In this document: piece by piece, positions 1 to 8,981 of the stretch | Layout: each line of letters starts with the position of its first letter | Numbering within the stretch: the stretch's first letter is position 1 | Assembly (NCBI RefSeq): GCF_029892445.1 | Contig: NZ_JARXVJ010000001.1 | Span: forward strand, 558,001 to 622,000 | Direction of reading: 5' to 3' | Length of the DNA: 64,000 nt | From: Chryseobacterium sp. H1D6B | Lineage (GTDB): Bacteria > Bacteroidota > Bacteroidia > Flavobacteriales > Weeksellaceae | The notes under the pieces: model-generated | Told to the model about the DNA's origin: nothing | Seen by the model: only the letters and a program-made list of their open reading frames with translations | The model's database searches: none | Program-made: the position numbers and the translations under genes

Positions 1-231
1 GGAAGCAACAGAAGTTACTGTTTGGGAGTTCTACTGAACACCCAGACGATTAAAAAAATAAATTTCATCAAATCTTCCTCTTTAAAAACGATCAATGTAG
101 GAGTCACCTGCGAATCCTGCAGTATTGCCGACTGCGAAGTGAGACAGGCTCCGCCGGTACGACTGGAAAAAGAACATTTTAACCTTACCATGAAAAATTC
201 AATTGAAAAAATAAGAAAAGAAATTTTATGA
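1..231 (+). CDS. XRE-family / ScfR-like transcriptional regulator, C-terminal end (partial)
   Basis: The frame is open from base 1 to the stop at 229-231, so only the last 76 residues of a gene starting outside the window are seen. The segment TCESCSIADCEVRQAPP is a cysteine-containing tail like that at the end of DUF2083-type regulators (an XRE helix-turn-helix followed by an IrrE-like domain) of the short-chain fatty acyl regulator family, which in flavobacteria are about 480-500 residues long. The DNA-binding domain itself is not in view, so the assignment rests on this tail alone. It ends 26 bases before comF and may be co-transcribed with it. Confidence 0.6.
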   Translation, partial: GSNRSYCLGVLLNTQTIKKINFIKSSSLKTINVGVTCESCSIADCEVRQAPPVRLEKEHFNLTMKNSIEKIRKEIL

Positions 232-257
232 TCATCTAAACACAAATAAACACACAA

Positions 258-911
258 ATGATTTTAGACTTATTTTTCCCTAACCGCTGTCTCCACTGCA
301 GCACTATCATTGATGCAGATCTATTGGTCTGTAATCTGTGTTTTAATCAAATTCATTTCACCCACTACCATTATTTCACTGAAAACAGCACAAAGGAAAA
401 ATGCAGGCTTCTGTTTCCTGTAGAAAATACATATGCCTTAATGCAGTTCGGAGAAGAGAACCTGAGCAGAAAAATCATCCATGAACTCAAATACAGAGGA
501 AGAGAAACAACAGGAAAAATTCTTGCAGCATGGGTAACAGAAAGACTGGATTTTAAAAATGAAAAACCAGATCTGTTAGTCAGTGTTCCGCTTCATTATA
601 AGAAACAGAGAGAACGAGGATATAACCAGCTGCATGTATTTACAGAGGCCTTATCTGCATTTTATCATATTCCGTTCGATCATCATTTAATTAAAAGAAA
701 TCATTATTCTAAAGCGCAGGCTCTGAAAGATAAAAAACACCGTCTGGAAACTGAAAATATGTTTTCAGTCACCAAACCCGTTTCGGGAAAGCACATTTTA
801 TTGATCGATGATGTTTTTACAACAGGAAACACAGCCGCTACGATTGCCTGGGAAATTTTAAACGCAGGAGATAATAAAGTGAGCGTTTTGGTGATGGCAA
901 TGGATGAATAG
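258..911 (+). CDS. comF: ComF family phosphoribosyltransferase-like protein
   Basis: 217 residues. The N-terminus carries two CxxC pairs (residues about 11-29, CLHC and CNLC), the zinc-finger-like head of ComF/GntX proteins. The C-terminal half is a type I phosphoribosyltransferase fold with the PRPP loop LLIDDVFTTGNTAAT near residues 178-192. ComF proteins are linked to DNA uptake and to DNA processing in competent bacteria; the exact reaction is not established. It starts 26 bases after the regulator fragment and is convergent with upp. The ATG at 258 directly precedes the conserved LFFPNRC head, which supports this start. Confidence 0.88.
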   Translation: MILDLFFPNRCLHCSTIIDADLLVCNLCFNQIHFTHYHYFTENSTKEKCRLLFPVENTYALMQFGEENLSRKIIHELKYRGRETTGKILAAWVTERLDFKNEKPDLLVSVPLHYKKQRERGYNQLHVFTEALSAFYHIPFDHHLIKRNHYSKAQALKDKKHRLETENMFSVTKPVSGKHILLIDDVFTTGNTAATIAWEILNAGDNKVSVLVMAMDE

Positions 912-1021
912 AATGATGAGTTATAAGTAAATCACAGGACTTGCGACTATAGTAAATCTCCCAAACAAAATATGTCCAGAACCAGGCACGGCATGATAAA
1001 ATATTTTTAGTCTGGTGAAAA

Positions 1022-1672
1022 TTATCTCTGAAGCTTTTCTCCGTAACTTAAGTCTCCTGCATCTCCCAAACCAGGAGTGATATATCCTTTTGAAGTTAGT
1101 TGCTCATCGATAGCACCTACCCATATTTTTGCTTCCGGGTAAGCTTTTTCAATGGTTTCAACACCCTGTCTTGACGCAATTGCAGCGACAATATGAAGCT
1201 GGGAAGGTTTTCCGTTTGTCAATAGATCTTTGATTGCTTCAATTAAAGAAGCTCCAGTTGCTAACATCGGATCTGCAACGATCAGCGGTCTGCCTTCGAT
1301 ACTCGGACAGGTAAGATAATCCTGTTTTATAGAAAAATAATCATTGGCATCATGTTTTCTGTATGCGGCTACGAAACCGCAGTCTGCTCTGTCCAGATAA
1401 TTTAAAATCCCCTGGAACAAAGGAACTCCAGCTCTCAAAATAGTAGTTATGACAGGCTGAACAGCAATTTCTGTACTTTTTATCTTATCTAAAGGAGTCT
1501 GGATCTCAATTTCTCTATGCTCCAGTCCTTTGCTTATTTCAAAAGCGGCAATCTCTCCTATACGCTCCATATTTCTACGGAATCTCATCCGGTCATTCTG
1601 AACTTCAACGTTACGAAGTTCATTAATCCATTCATTTACAAGAGAAAAGTTTTCTGATAAAATACTGAGCAT
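1022..1672 (-). CDS. upp: Uracil phosphoribosyltransferase
   Basis: 216 residues, the usual length. It makes UMP from uracil and PRPP in pyrimidine salvage (cytosol). Key features are the PRPP-binding loop VADPMLATGASLIEAI (about residues 130-147), the upstream TTILRAGVPL motif and the C-terminal uracil-binding segment with GDAGD. It is a single gene on the minus strand, convergent with comF and divergent from the NRPS-like gene at 1818. An exact -7 element lies at 1716-1723 on the minus strand. Confidence 0.95.
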   Translation of the reverse strand: MLSILSENFSLVNEWINELRNVEVQNDRMRFRRNMERIGEIAAFEISKGLEHREIEIQTPLDKIKSTEIAVQPVITTILRAGVPLFQGILNYLDRADCGFVAAYRKHDANDYFSIKQDYLTCPSIEGRPLIVADPMLATGASLIEAIKDLLTNGKPSQLHIVAAIASRQGVETIEKAYPEAKIWVGAIDEQLTSKGYITPGLGDAGDLSYGEKLQR

Positions 1673-1715
1673 GAATATTTTAAATTTAAATTACTATTAA
1701 AAAGTTTATTTTTCG

Positions 1716-1723
1716 CAAAATTA
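1716..1723 (-). promoter_or_regulatory. Bacteroidota -7 promoter element of upp
   Basis: TAATTTTG on the minus strand, an exact TAnnTTTG match, 43 bases upstream of the upp ATG. No convincing -33 TTTG was found. Confidence 0.5.
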
Positions 1724-1817
1724 CAATTAAAAACGGATTTCAATCTTATAAATAAATGGAAAAAAAGTATATTTATAGAAGTTTCTAATCACCACAAAAA
1801 TACAAATATAAATTATA

Positions 1818-4800
1818 ATGATGAAAAGCGTCATTTTAGGAAAGGAGTCTCCTGAATTCATAAAAAACGAAACCCTTCCCGAATTATTAGTTCCTATTTT
1901 TAAACAATACAAAGATAAAACAGCCTTTACATTTAAAGACAAAACTCTCTCCTATGAAGAACTTGACAGCTGGAGCAATGCTGTTGCACTGCAGCTTCAA
2001 AAAGAAGGGGTAAAAGAAGGTGACAATGTAGGAGTCTGGTATCCAAGATCACTGGAGCTTCCCGTTGCGATATTGGGAATATTAAAAGCGGGTGCTGCTT
2101 ATATCCCTTTAGACAGGGAGATGCCTGAAGACAGAATAAAAAAAGTTTTCACTGACATTCATGTCAAAACCTATTTTTCAGATACCGATGCCGGGATCCA
2201 CTGTAAACCGATTTCTATTACTCCGCAGCCTGAAACCATACAGTCTCCTGTTTCTATAGAAAATGATCCGCACAGGTGGGCATATGTATTGTTTACTTCT
2301 GGAAGTACAGGAAACCCGAAAGGAATCCCGATTTCCCACCAAAACATCTGCCATCTGATACGGTCTGAAGAAGATTTCATAGGAATAAAAGATACTGATA
2401 TTGTGTATCAGGGATTTTCTGTTTCTTTTGATATGTGGTGCGAAGAAGTCTGGATCAGTCTCTTCGCAGGAGCTTCCATCTGGATCGCCGATGCCACTAC
2501 GGTAAAAGCAATCGATGAATTAAGTGAAATATTAATCCAGAATAAAATTACGGTTCTTCATGCTGTTCCCAGTATTCTGGCTATTATTGATGAAGTTCCT
2601 TCTATAAGGCTTATTAATACCGGCGGAGAAGCCTGTACTAAGCAGGTTCAGGAAAAATGGGCGAAACCTTACAGAATATTCATCAACAGCTACGGTCCTA
2701 CAGAAACTACTGTTTCTTCTAATATGGTTAAGCTTAATGCAAATGAAGATCTTACCATTGGAGGTCCTCTGCCCAATTATCATATTGCCGTCATTGATGA
2801 AAATATGAATATTGTTCCAAGAGGTGAACGCGGCGAAATGATCATTTCAGGACCCGGAGTGAGCAAGGGATATTTTAACCTTCCTGAGCTTACAGAACAA
2901 AAATTTCTTTCTAATCCTTTTTCTGAACTTCCAGGCGACACCATTTATAAAACGGGTGATGCTGTAGTCATCAGAGAAGACGGATTTATTGATTTTCAGG
3001 GAAGAATAGACGACCAGATCAAACTGCGCGGCTACAGGATCGAACTTGGAGAAATAGAAACGCGCCTGAATATGCTTCCCGGCGTTTCTTCTGCGGCAGT
3101 TGCCGTAAAAGAAGATGCTAATGAGCAGGGACAGCTTGTAGGATATGCAGTGATGAGCAATGATTCATCATTCAATGAAAGTGAAATGCGGAAAGAGCTT
3201 GCTGCTTTTCTTGCTCCTTACATGGTTCCTATTTCTATTGTCAAGATGAAGGAGATGCCCCGGATGCCGAGCGGAAAAATCGACAGAAAGAAATTACCCA
3301 TCCCTGAAAGTTTTGCAGGTCATGAGAATAAAGAAGAACTTAAAATTAATGCAGAAGCTTCTATAGAGGAAAAATTAATCGAAACCTTAAAATGGGTTTT
3401 CCCGGGAAAAGATATTCAGCTTACTGATGATTTTTTTACTGATCTGGGAGGCCATTCATTATTGGCAGCTACCCTAGTTTCTCATTTGAGACAAAAAGCA
3501 GGTATCCCTTATGCTTCTTTGAAAGATATTTATGAAAACCGACCGCTTTCTGCTTATGCCGACTGCCTTAAAAATAAAATAACAAAAGAAGATGTTCCTC
3601 ACGAGCCTTTTGCAAGGGTTTCGAGCCTGCAGTATTACGCCTGCAATGCCGCACAGACAGTAAGCTTACTGGTCATTTTTGCTTTATTAAGCATCCAGAT
3701 ATTTTTCCCTTACCTTAGTTATTATTATTTTCAATTAAATGGATACGGAACAATATTCGCCCTGGTAAGCGCTATTTTATTGTATACTTTGATTCCTCCC
3801 GTGTATTCAATCATTATCCTTTTAACCAAATGGCTTGTTATCGGAAAAATAAAAGAAGGCGACTATCCTCTCTGGGGCTGGTATTATTTCAGATGGTGGC
3901 TTTGGAAGACGACAAAGCGGCTTATGCCCTCTGAATTTATCGTAGAAACCCCTTTATATCCAAAATATTTGAGGTTATTAGGGGTAAAAGTACATCCAAG
4001 CGCACAGCTGAGTCTCCTTCCTATTGCCGCTGAAGATCTGGTAACTATTGGAGCGAACGTAACCTCAAGTTCAGGCTGCAGCATCGATAACGCTTCAGTA
4101 GAAAATGGAATTTTAAAAATAAGAAAAGTACATATTAAAGCGAATGCATATCTTGGATCATCCTCCATTGTCTGCGGCGGTACTGTGATTGAAGAATTTG
4201 GAGAACTTCACGATCTAAGCTGTCTAAATGAAGGTAAGAAGATTGGATATGGCGAAGTCTGGGATGGAAGTCCTGCTGAGAAGCTGAGATCAAAAAATGA
4301 TGATGAGCTTGTTCTTCCTCAATTGGCTTCTTCCAGAAAAAGAAATAAATATGCTTTGCTGTATCTATGCTCTTTATTTTTCTTTCCACTCGTTATTATT
4401 TTACCGTTAGCTCCGACACTTTATACGCTGTATTACTTAGATGACCGTTCATCTGATTATAGTTTCTATTATTTGTGGCAGGCACCAATCCTTTCCACTG
4501 TATATATTTTATTATTTATTGGAGTAGTAAGTCTTCTTACGAGAATGCTGCAGTATAAAATGAAACCCGGGATTTATTCTATCTACAGCGCTACTTATTA
4601 TAAAAAATGGATCAAAGACCAGATCTTTAACTTATCTCTTATTGTAGTCCATCCTCTATTTGCTTCTATTTATATCAGTAAATTTTATAGAATGATGGGA
4701 GCCAAAGTAGGAAAAAATTCTGAAATCTCTACAGCCAGCGATGTTTCACACAACCTGTTGGAAATTGGTGAAGGTTCTTTTATTGCAGATGCAGTGATTC

Positions 4801-5738
4801 TTGGTGAGCATGATGTAAGAAATGAAAAACTGATTCTGGCTAAAACAAAAATAGGAAACAACAGTTTTGTAGGAAACAGCGGACTTATCCCGCAAGGATA
4901 TAAACTAGGCGACAATATGCTGATCGGTGTTCTCAGCAAGGCTCCCACCGAGGAACAGCTGGCTAATTCTTCAGAAAAAGACTGGTTCGGGTCTCCTCCC
5001 ATCGGGCTTCCGTCCAGACAAAAATCTGAAAATTTCAAAGACAGCTTAACCTACAATCCTACTCCAGGTCTTAAACTAGCCAGAAGACTTGTAGAAGGAA
5101 TCAGAATTATTCTGCCGCAGACTGTTATTATTATCTGCAGTGTCCTATTTATAGCCTATACCAGCAATTATATGGAAGGAAGATTGTCACTTTTATTTCT
5201 TCTTTCTCCTTTTTATTATTTGGGAATTGTAGCCCTTCCCTCTTTCTTTCTCATGGTTATGCTAAAATGGATCTTAATCGGAAAATATAAAAAAACAGAG
5301 ATGCCGATGTACAGCCTGAGGGTCTGGCTCAGCGAAGGAATAACCACCATTTACGAAGCTCTTCCTGTACAGTTTTTCCTGGATTTTTTACGCGGAACCA
5401 TGTGGCTGCCGTTTTTCATGAGATTCCTCGGGGTAAAAATCGGTAAAAGAGTATGGCTAAATACGACAGACATCACAGAATTCGATATGGTATCAATAGG
5501 CGATGAAGCCATGCTGAATGAAGACTGCGGTCCTCAGACCCATCTTTTTGAAGACAGAATTATGAAAGTAGGAAGTGTAAAAATAGGCAGCCAGACCACA
5601 ATTAATTCTAGGACTATTATTTTATATGATACTGAAATTGGAAACAATGTAAATATTGACACGCTTTCATTAGTGATGAAAGGCGAGGTACTTTCCGACA
5701 ACACTTCATGGTACGGAAGCCCGCTGAGAGGAAAATAA
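1818..5738 (+). CDS. Pls-like single-module NRPS (A-T-three membrane/hexapeptide repeats)
   Basis: 1306 residues. The adenylation domain spans about residues 15-510, with LFTSGSTGNPKG (A3, about 158), SYGPTETT (A5, about 290), GRIDDQIKLRGYRIELGE (A8, about 394) and PSGKIDRKK (A10). A carrier domain follows with DLGGHSLLAA; Ser547 would take the phosphopantetheine arm. There is no condensation or thioesterase domain. Instead three repeats of paired membrane segments plus a left-handed beta-helix (hexapeptide) domain follow (helices at roughly 610-690, 850-935 and 1095-1165). This is the plan of epsilon-poly-L-lysine synthetase (Pls, about 1319 residues) and of the NRPS terminal-domain family, which build homopolymers of amino acids at the membrane. 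The product here is unknown. GNAT and Sfp-type genes lie directly downstream. Start at the first of two adjacent ATGs; 1821 is equally possible. Confidence 0.87.
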   Translation: MMKSVILGKESPEFIKNETLPELLVPIFKQYKDKTAFTFKDKTLSYEELDSWSNAVALQLQKEGVKEGDNVGVWYPRSLELPVAILGILKAGAAYIPLDREMPEDRIKKVFTDIHVKTYFSDTDAGIHCKPISITPQPETIQSPVSIENDPHRWAYVLFTSGSTGNPKGIPISHQNICHLIRSEEDFIGIKDTDIVYQGFSVSFDMWCEEVWISLFAGASIWIADATTVKAIDELSEILIQNKITVLHAVPSILAIIDEVPSIRLINTGGEACTKQVQEKWAKPYRIFINSYGPTETTVSSNMVKLNANEDLTIGGPLPNYHIAVIDENMNIVPRGERGEMIISGPGVSKGYFNLPELTEQKFLSNPFSELPGDTIYKTGDAVVIREDGFIDFQGRIDDQIKLRGYRIELGEIETRLNMLPGVSSAAVAVKEDANEQGQLVGYAVMSNDSSFNESEMRKELAAFLAPYMVPISIVKMKEMPRMPSGKIDRKKLPIPESFAGHENKEELKINAEASIEEKLIETLKWVFPGKDIQLTDDFFTDLGGHSLLAATLVSHLRQKAGIPYASLKDIYENRPLSAYADCLKNKITKEDVPHEPFARVSSLQYYACNAAQTVSLLVIFALLSIQIFFPYLSYYYFQLNGYGTIFALVSAILLYTLIPPVYSIIILLTKWLVIGKIKEGDYPLWGWYYFRWWLWKTTKRLMPSEFIVETPLYPKYLRLLGVKVHPSAQLSLLPIAAEDLVTIGANVTSSSGCSIDNASVENGILKIRKVHIKANAYLGSSSIVCGGTVIEEFGELHDLSCLNEGKKIGYGEVWDGSPAEKLRSKNDDELVLPQLASSRKRNKYALLYLCSLFFFPLVIILPLAPTLYTLYYLDDRSSDYSFYYLWQAPILSTVYILLFIGVVSLLTRMLQYKMKPGIYSIYSATYYKKWIKDQIFNLSLIVVHPLFASIYISKFYRMMGAKVGKNSEISTASDVSHNLLEIGEGSFIADAVILGEHDVRNEKLILAKTKIGNNSFVGNSGLIPQGYKLGDNMLIGVLSKAPTEEQLANSSEKDWFGSPPIGLPSRQKSENFKDSLTYNPTPGLKLARRLVEGIRIILPQTVIIICSVLFIAYTSNYMEGRLSLLFLLSPFYYLGIVALPSFFLMVMLKWILIGKYKKTEMPMYSLRVWLSEGITTIYEALPVQFFLDFLRGTMWLPFFMRFLGVKIGKRVWLNTTDITEFDMVSIGDEAMLNEDCGPQTHLFEDRIMKVGSVKIGSQTTINSRTIILYDTEIGNNVNIDTLSLVMKGEVLSDNTSWYGSPLRGK

Positions 5739-5752
5739 TCTAAAAAAAGACT

Positions 5753-6235
5753 ATGAATTACAACATACGAAAAATAAAAATTTCAGAAAATATCGCCATT
5801 GCAGATGAACTGGTGGGTGAGCTTCACGTTTCTGAAAAAGAAATGAATGATAAAACTGCTGACTGGAATCAAATCCGTGACCACTACCTGCGTTTCATGA
5901 AAGAATGCCAGGAAGAAAATGACGGAACTTTTTTGATTGCAGAAATTGACGGCAGAGCTATAGGTTTCCTATTTGGATATGTGGATGAAAAAGATGACAG
6001 CAATTTTGAACTCGGCGATGCAGATGATCTGTATGTTTCTGAAGGATATGTAAAAAAAGAATATCGAAAGCATGGTATTTATACTGCTCTTAATAAAGCT
6101 TTTGAAGAGAATTATAAAGATTATAACATCCGGAAAATCTACCGTTATACTTTATGTAATAATGACACGATGCAGAAATGGCTTTCCGGGCAGGGTTATC
6201 AGCCGGTAAGATTAGTCTATGAAAAATGGCTTTAA
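5753..6235 (+). CDS. GNAT family N-acetyltransferase
   Basis: 160 residues in a single GNAT fold. The acetyl-CoA region is the stretch DDLYVSEGYVKKEYRKHGIY (about residues 91-110), a variant of the usual V.p..RG.Gig motif, and IAEIDGRAIGFLFGY forms the preceding strand pair. It starts 14 bases after the Pls-like NRPS on the same strand, so the two are probably one transcript. That makes acetylation of a product or precursor of the NRPS, including self-resistance, a plausible but unproven role. The substrate cannot be read from the sequence. Confidence 0.82.
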   Translation: MNYNIRKIKISENIAIADELVGELHVSEKEMNDKTADWNQIRDHYLRFMKECQEENDGTFLIAEIDGRAIGFLFGYVDEKDDSNFELGDADDLYVSEGYVKKEYRKHGIYTALNKAFEENYKDYNIRKIYRYTLCNNDTMQKWLSGQGYQPVRLVYEKWL

Positions 6236-6239
6236 AAAA

Positions 6240-6881
6240 TTAGAAAATAACTTCTTTTAACTGCAGGTTTGTAATCCTGACATCAGAAGCGATATAACTT
6301 ATATACTCAGAAGACAATGCCAGGGGCTGTGTAAAATACTGCTGGTCATCAATGACAATAATTTCTTTATGAGCATCAATCCCTGCTAAATCTTTTGAGA
6401 TACCAAAACCTGAAGCCTTTAACGAGGCTTCTTTTTTTACCCAGATTTCATAAAAAGCAGTCTGCGGATTTTGATGAGATCCAATGTATTTTATTTCTTG
6501 GGGATGCAGAAAATCATTATAAATTTCAATATCCAAAGGTTTTATAAATTCGATATCAATACCGCATTTCCCATTTGCAGACAGGCAGGCTGTGATTAAG
6601 TTTTTACTGTGAGAGACGCTGAAATCAAATTCAGATCCTTCTACATAAGGTTTTGAAAAACTGTCTTTTTTATATAAATTCCAAAAAAAACTCTGATAAG
6701 GACTGCTTTTCCTTATCAGAGTTTCTAATAATAATTTTGAAATTTTTCTTGCAAGCCTGTCCTCCGGATCTTGATATCTTTCTACAGACTGCTTGACAGA
6801 ATCAGGAAGCTGATCAAATAATACTGCTATTTTATCAGAATCATTTTTATTCAGGAAACTGTACGCTGCCCAAACTTCCAT
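6240..6881 (-). CDS. 4'-phosphopantetheinyl transferase, Sfp type
   Basis: 213 residues. It transfers the 4'-phosphopantetheine arm of CoA to a serine of carrier proteins. The Mg2+-binding motif GIDIEFI (about residues 112-118) and the helix WVKKEASLKASGFGI (about 147-161) are the two Sfp-superfamily signatures, and SVSHSKN is the preceding CoA-pocket motif. It lies tail to tail with the GNAT gene (4-base gap) and 12 bases downstream of der, with which it is probably co-transcribed. The nearby carrier domain of the Pls-like protein is its obvious client. A terminator-like hairpin lies inside this gene (6681-6724). Confidence 0.9.
   Translation of the reverse strand: MEVWAAYSFLNKNDSDKIAVLFDQLPDSVKQSVERYQDPEDRLARKISKLLLETLIRKSSPYQSFFWNLYKKDSFSKPYVEGSEFDFSVSHSKNLITACLSANGKCGIDIEFIKPLDIEIYNDFLHPQEIKYIGSHQNPQTAFYEIWVKKEASLKASGFGISKDLAGIDAHKEIIVIDDQQYFTQPLALSSEYISYIASDVRITNLQLKEVIF
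6681..6724 (-). terminator. Intragenic terminator-like hairpin inside the PPTase gene
   Basis: Read on the minus strand (the gene's own sense) there is a perfect 15-bp stem with a 7-base loop (arms 6710-6724 and 6688-6702), and the T-tract following and overlapping the 3' arm runs on to 6683. This is the form of an intrinsic terminator, about 160-200 bases into a 642-base gene, with the reading frame kept open through it. Whether it terminates transcription is unknown. Confidence 0.6.
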
Positions 6882-6893
6882 CTTTTATTTCTT

Positions 6894-8204
6894 TTATTTT
6901 TGTCTGAAATACACTTCAATCGGAACTCCGGTAAATCCGAATTCTTTTCTCAATTGATTCTCTGTAAATCTTTTATACGCTTCTTTCACATACTGAGGCA
7001 GGTTACAGAAAAACACAAACTGCGGTGAAGGAGTAGGAAGCTGTACACAATATTTTATCTTGATATATTTCCCTTTGATTGCTGGCGGCGGCGTACGTTC
7101 AAAAATAGGAAGCATGATCTCATTTAATTTTGAAGTTTTGATCTTCTTCTTACGGGCTTCATATACTTCCATCGCCATTTCTACGGCTTTCAAGATTCTC
7201 TGCTTCGTTAAAGCCGAAACAAATAAAATTGGAATATCATTAAACTGACCGATCTTATCTCTTATAGATTTCTCGAAATCACGGATCGTATTAGTGTGCT
7301 TATCTTCTACTAAATCCCACTTGTTCACCAGGATTACAATTCCTTTTCTGTTTTTCTGGGCTAAACCAAAGATATTCATATCCTGAGATTCCCATCCTTG
7401 TGTAGCATCTACCATCAGGATTACAACATCAGAATATTCAATAGAACGGATTGATCTCATGACTGAGTAAAATTCCAGATCTTCAGAAACTTTAGATTTA
7501 CGTCTCATCCCTGCAGTATCTACCAATACAAACTCGTGCCCGAATTTATTGTAAAGTGTCTGAATACTGTCTCTTGTAGTTCCAGCGACATCTGTTACGA
7601 TATTTCTTTCAGCATCAAGCAAAGCATTCGTCATTGTAGATTTTCCTACATTCGGACGTCCAGCGATCGTAATTTTTGGTAAGCCTTCAAAAGGGTCTTT
7701 ATAATCTGTGGTCGGGAAATCCCTAACAACATCATCTAAGATTTCTCCGGTTCCAGAACCTGTTGCAGAAGAAATAGTATAATATTTATCAATTCCTAAT
7801 TGGTAGAATTCTGTTGCATCGATCTCTTCTTTTGAAGAATCCACTTTATTGATGACAATATAAACTTGTTTATTTGATCTTCTTAAAAGTTCATAGATTT
7901 CATAATCTGTATCTGTAAGCCCTTCTTCTACGTTCAGCATGAAAATGATAGAAGTAGCTTCATCTACTGCAAGCTGTACCTGCTTACGGATTTCTTCTTC
8001 GAAAACATCATCTGTTCCTACATCATACCCCCCTGTATCGATCACAGTGAAATCTACTCCATTCCAGTCGGATTTCCCGTAATGACGGTCTCTTGTAACA
8101 CCAGAAGTAGAATCTACAATAGCTTCTCTTCTTTCCAGTAAACGATTAAATAAGGTGGATTTTCCTACATTGGGACGACCAACGATAGCGACAATATTTG
8201 ACAT
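6894..8204 (-). CDS. der: Ribosome biogenesis GTPase Der (EngA)
   Basis: 436 residues from the ATG at 8204. It contains two tandem GTPase domains, with P-loops GRPNVGKST near residues 9-17 and again around 180, DTGG and DTAG switch motifs, NKVD and NKWD specificity motifs, and a C-terminal KH-like domain. It acts in 50S subunit assembly. The frame stays open 40 codons further upstream, but I prefer the internal ATG because it opens the conserved SNIVAIVGRPNVGKS head and because a clean TATCTTTG promoter lies inside the upstream extension (8265-8272). The Sfp-type gene follows 12 bases downstream. Confidence 0.95.
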   Translation of the reverse strand: MSNIVAIVGRPNVGKSTLFNRLLERREAIVDSTSGVTRDRHYGKSDWNGVDFTVIDTGGYDVGTDDVFEEEIRKQVQLAVDEATSIIFMLNVEEGLTDTDYEIYELLRRSNKQVYIVINKVDSSKEEIDATEFYQLGIDKYYTISSATGSGTGEILDDVVRDFPTTDYKDPFEGLPKITIAGRPNVGKSTMTNALLDAERNIVTDVAGTTRDSIQTLYNKFGHEFVLVDTAGMRRKSKVSEDLEFYSVMRSIRSIEYSDVVILMVDATQGWESQDMNIFGLAQKNRKGIVILVNKWDLVEDKHTNTIRDFEKSIRDKIGQFNDIPILFVSALTKQRILKAVEMAMEVYEARKKKIKTSKLNEIMLPIFERTPPPAIKGKYIKIKYCVQLPTPSPQFVFFCNLPQYVKEAYKRFTENQLRKEFGFTGVPIEVYFRQK

Positions 8205-8509
8205 AAAAATGTTTAATAAATAATTATTAATGAGTCTCTCCAACTTTTGGAGCTCAATTTTTTGCAAAGATAAGCCTTTATTATTTAGCAGTGGAAATTT
8301 GTTTTTCTCAACACGGATCTCCACTGAAAACCTTACCTTTAAGATGATATTTAATCCACAAAAACATGGTATTTTATTTAACGATATCTGATAAAACCTC
8401 TTTAGTAAACTTTAAATTCCTAATTTTTTCTTATATTTAGTTTGAACAAAAAAAATAATGTCGAAATAGTATTTTTTTTGAATTACACCCAATTAATTAT
8501 CAACAATTT
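8205..8509. promoter_or_regulatory. Intergenic region with der promoter and leader hairpin
   Basis: On the minus strand TATCTTTG (8265-8272) is an exact -7 element for der. Between it and the ATG lies an inverted repeat, CTCCAA/TTGGAG at 8237-8252, which would form a small hairpin in the der leader. The rest, up to the haem-binding protein at 8510, is AT-rich; no clear promoter for that gene and no reading frame were recognised. Confidence 0.5.
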
Positions 8510-8971
8510 ATGAAAAAAGTACTTATTGTAATTCTTGTAGCCTTTGTAATCATTCAATTCTTTCCGATTGATAAAACGAATCCGCCTGTAAACCCGGGAA
8601 TGGATTTTTTAAAAATAAAAAAAACACCGTCGGAAACAGCCCAGATCATTACTGCCTCCTGCTATGACTGCCACTCTAATGAAAGCAGATATCCTTGGTA
8701 TTCCAGCATTGCTCCGTCTTCATGGTTTCTAAAAAAACATATTGATGATGGCAGAAAGCATCTTAATTTCTCTACCTTTGCGATGTATGAACCTAAGAGG
8801 CAGGCTCATAAACTTGAAGAATGTATAGAAATGATAGAAAAAGACGAAATGCCTTTAGAATCTTACATTTTAGGACATTCAGAAGCTAAATTAACTCCTG
8901 AAAAAAAGCAGGAATTAATTAAATATTTCAAGAAAGTAAAAGAAGAGACTGAACGGGCAATGGTATTTTAA
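8510..8971 (+). CDS. Haem-binding domain protein (Haem_bd family), exported
   Basis: 153 residues. A short hydrophobic N-terminal segment (residues 4-18) serves as signal or anchor. A single c-type haem motif CYDCH occurs at about residues 52-56 within CYDCHSNESRYPWYSSIAP, the typical context of the PF14376 haem-binding domain of Bacteroidota. It is probably periplasmic; the partner and redox role are unknown. The DCC-family oxidoreductase starts 10 bases downstream, so both are probably co-transcribed. Confidence 0.85.
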   Translation: MKKVLIVILVAFVIIQFFPIDKTNPPVNPGMDFLKIKKTPSETAQIITASCYDCHSNESRYPWYSSIAPSSWFLKKHIDDGRKHLNFSTFAMYEPKRQAHKLEECIEMIEKDEMPLESYILGHSEAKLTPEKKQELIKYFKKVKEETERAMVF

Positions 8972-8981
8972 AGATAAAATC

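Noticed and set aside
8205-8324. Longer N-terminus for Der
   Set aside because: The extension is unlike the family and contains the probable promoter (8265-8272) and a leader hairpin; the ATG at 8204 is preferred.
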